The notes beneath the pieces were generated by a model, which saw only the letters and a list, made by a program, of their open reading frames with translations, did no database searches and was not told the origin of the DNA. Made by a program: the position numbers and the translations under genes. Shown here in pieces: positions 62,179 to 64,000 of a stretch of 64,000 nt of DNA (its first letter is position 1; each line of letters starts with the position of its first letter). Location of the stretch: NCBI GenBank assembly GCA_910579505.1, contig CAJTTZ010000009.1, positions 62,001 through 126,000 of the forward strand, written 5' to 3'. The DNA is from an uncultured Lachnospiraceae bacterium (GTDB lineage: Bacteria > Bacillota > Clostridia > Lachnospirales > Lachnospiraceae).

Positions 62179-62898
62179 ATGTATACATTTGACGGAAGAA
62201 TACGTTACAGCGAGGTGGGGGAGGATGGTCTCCTAAGTCTGCAGTCCCTGTTAGACTATTTTCAGGACTGCTCTACCTTTCATTCTGAGGATATCGGGCT
62301 GGGACTGGAATATATGGACAAAATTGGTCAGGTGTGGCTCCTGTCCGCATGGCAGATCTGTATCGGGCGATATCCGAAGTACGGTGAGCGTGTTGTGATC
62401 GGCACGGCGCCCTATGAGTTCCGGGGATTTATGGGGCTTCGTAATTTCCTGATGCAGACGAAGGAGGGGGAAGCGCTGGCCTGGGCAAACTCGATTTGGA
62501 CGCTGATGGACAGAAAGAAAATGCGTCCCGTAAAACCCAACGAAGATATGCTTGCGGGATACGCGCCTGAGGAGAAATACCCGATGGACTATGCGCCCAG
62601 AAAGATTGTCATGCCCGCGGACGGGCAGGAGATGGAGGCGTTTACGGTTAGGCTGCATCATCTTGACACCAATCATCATGTCAACAACGGGCAGTACGTG
62701 CGTATGGCGATGGACTGTATTCCGGGCGGTTTTCTGATCGGTCAGCTCCGCGTTGAGTATAAAAACCAGGCGGTGCTGGGAGACGAGATTTATCCTGTGG
62801 TGGCCGTAGGGGAAAATGGTAATGTATATACGGTTTCCCTCAATAAAAAGGACAAAACCCCTTACTGCATTGTGGAGTGCCGCAGACACGATTTTTAG
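62179..62898 (+). CDS. Acyl-ACP thioesterase (FatA/FatB family)
   Basis: The 239-residue double-hotdog enzyme releases fatty acids from acyl carrier protein. It has RYSEVGEDGLLSLQSLLDYFQDCSTFHSEDIG, GFMGLRNFLMQT in the first half and LHHLDTNHHVNNGQYVRMA, the conserved Asp-x-Asn-x-His region, in the second. The reading frame extends upstream within hydF, but the ATG after GAGAGGTTGG matches the family start. It follows hydF by 37 bases and may be in the same transcript by chance. Confidence 0.9.
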   Translation: MYTFDGRIRYSEVGEDGLLSLQSLLDYFQDCSTFHSEDIGLGLEYMDKIGQVWLLSAWQICIGRYPKYGERVVIGTAPYEFRGFMGLRNFLMQTKEGEALAWANSIWTLMDRKKMRPVKPNEDMLAGYAPEEKYPMDYAPRKIVMPADGQEMEAFTVRLHHLDTNHHVNNGQYVRMAMDCIPGGFLIGQLRVEYKNQAVLGDEIYPVVAVGENGNVYTVSLNKKDKTPYCIVECRRHDF

Positions 62899-62939
62899 GA
62901 TGGCGCGGGCTGAGCAACTGAAAAGAAACGGAGATAAAT

Positions 62940-63779
62940 ATGATTCAACTAGGTGAAATACAAATTCTAAAAATAGCAAAACAGGTGGATTTCGGCGTGT
63001 ACCTGTATGATGGGGCGAATACGGAAGAGAGAGTTCTCCTGCCGAAAAAACAGGTGCCGGAAGGCGCGGCGAATGGAGATGAGGTTGAGGTTTTTGTGTA
63101 CCGTGACTCAAAGGACAGACTGATTGCAACGACGAACATGCCGAAAATCACCCTGCACGGGGTAAAGAGGCTGCGCGTGGCGCAGGTTGGGAAGATCGGC
63201 GCGTTTCTGGATTGGGGGCTGGAAAAAGAACTGCTTTTGCCCTTTAAGGAGCAGACTAAGAGAGTGTCAGCGGGGGAGGAGTGCCTTGCCGCGCTCTACA
63301 TTGACAAGTCGGACAGACTCTGCGCGACTATGAACGTATATCCTTATCTTAAGAATAACAGTAGTTATAAAAAAGATGACAGGGTCAGCGGTACAGTCTA
63401 TGAGATCAGCCCTAACTTCGGCGCGTTTGTGGCGGTGGACGACCAGTATTCGGGACTGATCCCGAAACGGGAACTGTATGGGAATATTTCGATTGGCGAT
63501 AACATAAACGCCCGCGTAACGGCAGTGAAGGAGGACGGGAAGCTGGATCTGAGCGTTCGGGAAAAGGCGTATCTGCAGATTGCGGGGGACGCGGAAAAGG
63601 TGATGCAGGCGATTGAAAGCTTCGGCGGGGCGCTGCCGTTTAATGATAAGGCGTCGCCCGAGGTAATCCGCCGGGAGATGCAGATGAGCAAAAATGAATT
63701 TAAACGGGCAGTGGGAAACCTGTTGAAGGCGGGTAAAATTACAATAACGGAGAAAGCGATAAAGCGCAATGACGAGTAA
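62940..63779 (+). CDS. cvfB: S1 RNA-binding domain protein CvfB (YitL)
   Basis: The 279-residue protein has three consecutive S1-like domains (about 1-62, 66-135 and 145-215: VLLPKKQVPEGA, GAFLDWGLEKELLLPFKEQ, GAFVAVDDQYSGLIPKRELYG) and a C-terminal winged helix (ALPFNDKASPEVIRREMQMSKNEFKRAVGNLLKAGKI). This is the layout of CvfB, an RNA-binding protein that affects virulence gene mRNA in Staphylococcus. AACGGAG precedes the ATG. Its end overlaps the next gene by 11 bases. Confidence 0.92.
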   Translation: MIQLGEIQILKIAKQVDFGVYLYDGANTEERVLLPKKQVPEGAANGDEVEVFVYRDSKDRLIATTNMPKITLHGVKRLRVAQVGKIGAFLDWGLEKELLLPFKEQTKRVSAGEECLAALYIDKSDRLCATMNVYPYLKNNSSYKKDDRVSGTVYEISPNFGAFVAVDDQYSGLIPKRELYGNISIGDNINARVTAVKEDGKLDLSVREKAYLQIAGDAEKVMQAIESFGGALPFNDKASPEVIRREMQMSKNEFKRAVGNLLKAGKITITEKAIKRNDE

Positions 63780-64000
63780 AAGAGCGAATTGGTTGTTTTT
63801 GGTTATTATATTGGTGCATTTTGGGGTGGTGGCATTCCTGATTTTCGGCGGCGCGTTTTTACCTGACAGCCTTGTGCTTAGTTTCCTGCTGAGTCAGGGG
63901 ATATTATTTGTGCCGACAATTGTATTCCTGCTGATCTTCGAGCGCAGGGAACCGGGGTATGTACCGCAGATGCAGATGCCGGATGTACCGCCTGCATTCG
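63769..64000 (+). CDS. Membrane protein, N-terminal part (possible CPBP intramembrane protease)
   Basis: An ATG overlapping the end of cvfB opens a frame that runs off the window after 77 codons. Two hydrophobic helices are visible (about residues 7-28 and 37-57) separated by a short polar turn, then a basic and a Pro/Met/Gln-rich linker (RREPGYVPQMQMPDVPP). The pattern of two helices followed by a proline-rich linker fits the start of a CPBP-family protease, but no catalytic motif is in view. Confidence 0.6.
   Translation, partial: MTSKRANWLFLVIILVHFGVVAFLIFGGAFLPDSLVLSFLLSQGILFVPTIVFLLIFERREPGYVPQMQMPDVPPAF

Overview
The window looks like chromosomal DNA of a Gram-positive anaerobe of the class Clostridia, most probably a Lachnospiraceae (Clostridium cluster XIVa) gut commensal. 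The reasons are a perfect CIRCE box before hrcA-grpE-dnaK-dnaJ, an IreB-RuvX-DUF1292 cluster, a YlbF-family protein, RNase J, a type III glutamine synthetase, the [FeFe]-hydrogenase maturases HydE, HydG and HydF, AGGAGG-type ribosome sites, and many carbohydrate genes. Base composition is moderate. I see no rRNA, prophage, insertion sequence or CRISPR array. One tRNA (Gln, anticodon CTG) is present.

Layout. About 0-3.4 kb holds the end of a sugar ABC permease and a large LacZ beta-galactosidase. About 3.5-11.6 kb holds a CotH-like protein, pyruvate kinase, a DUF4474 protein with a metallophosphoesterase, an AEC transporter and glycerol kinase. About 11.7-21.9 kb is an alpha-galactoside utilisation cluster: binding lipoprotein, two permeases, GH4 enzyme, YesM/YesN-type two-component system and GH36 alpha-galactosidase. 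No ATPase is encoded there, so the importer probably borrows a shared one. About 22-25.8 kb holds an aminotransferase, a patatin, UppP and a DUF6465 basic protein. About 25.9-30.9 kb is the HrcA-controlled chaperone operon.

About 31-39.5 kb holds a YerB lipoprotein, an XpaC/TelA pair, PrmA, VanZ, RsmE, and a cysteine desulfurase with ThiI for 4-thiouridine. About 39.7-47.3 kb is housekeeping DNA whose order recalls Bacillus: an HPr-like protein on the opposite strand, MtaB, IreB, RuvX, DUF1292, RNase J, YlbF, a catalytic-domain-less MltG relative, and TrmR with TrhP. About 47.3-50.2 kb is an MBOAT/SGNH pair for surface O-acylation, followed by glutamine synthetase III and tRNA-Gln. About 52.8-58.2 kb is a LytTR response regulator, a small GHKL kinase and two half-size ABC exporters. 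The exporter promoter carries a direct repeat of the type LytTR regulators bind. About 58.3-62.1 kb is hydE-hydG-hydF, followed by an acyl-ACP thioesterase, CvfB and the start of a membrane protein.

The most interesting points are the compact LytTR/ABC-exporter module with its repeat site, a UGA-interrupted reading frame in the long leader of ireB, an HPr-like protein with no phosphorylatable histidine, an MltG relative reduced to its membrane and LysM-like parts, an unusual insertion in HydF, and two non-coding repeat or palindrome elements. All family names come from recognising motifs by eye. No database search was run.
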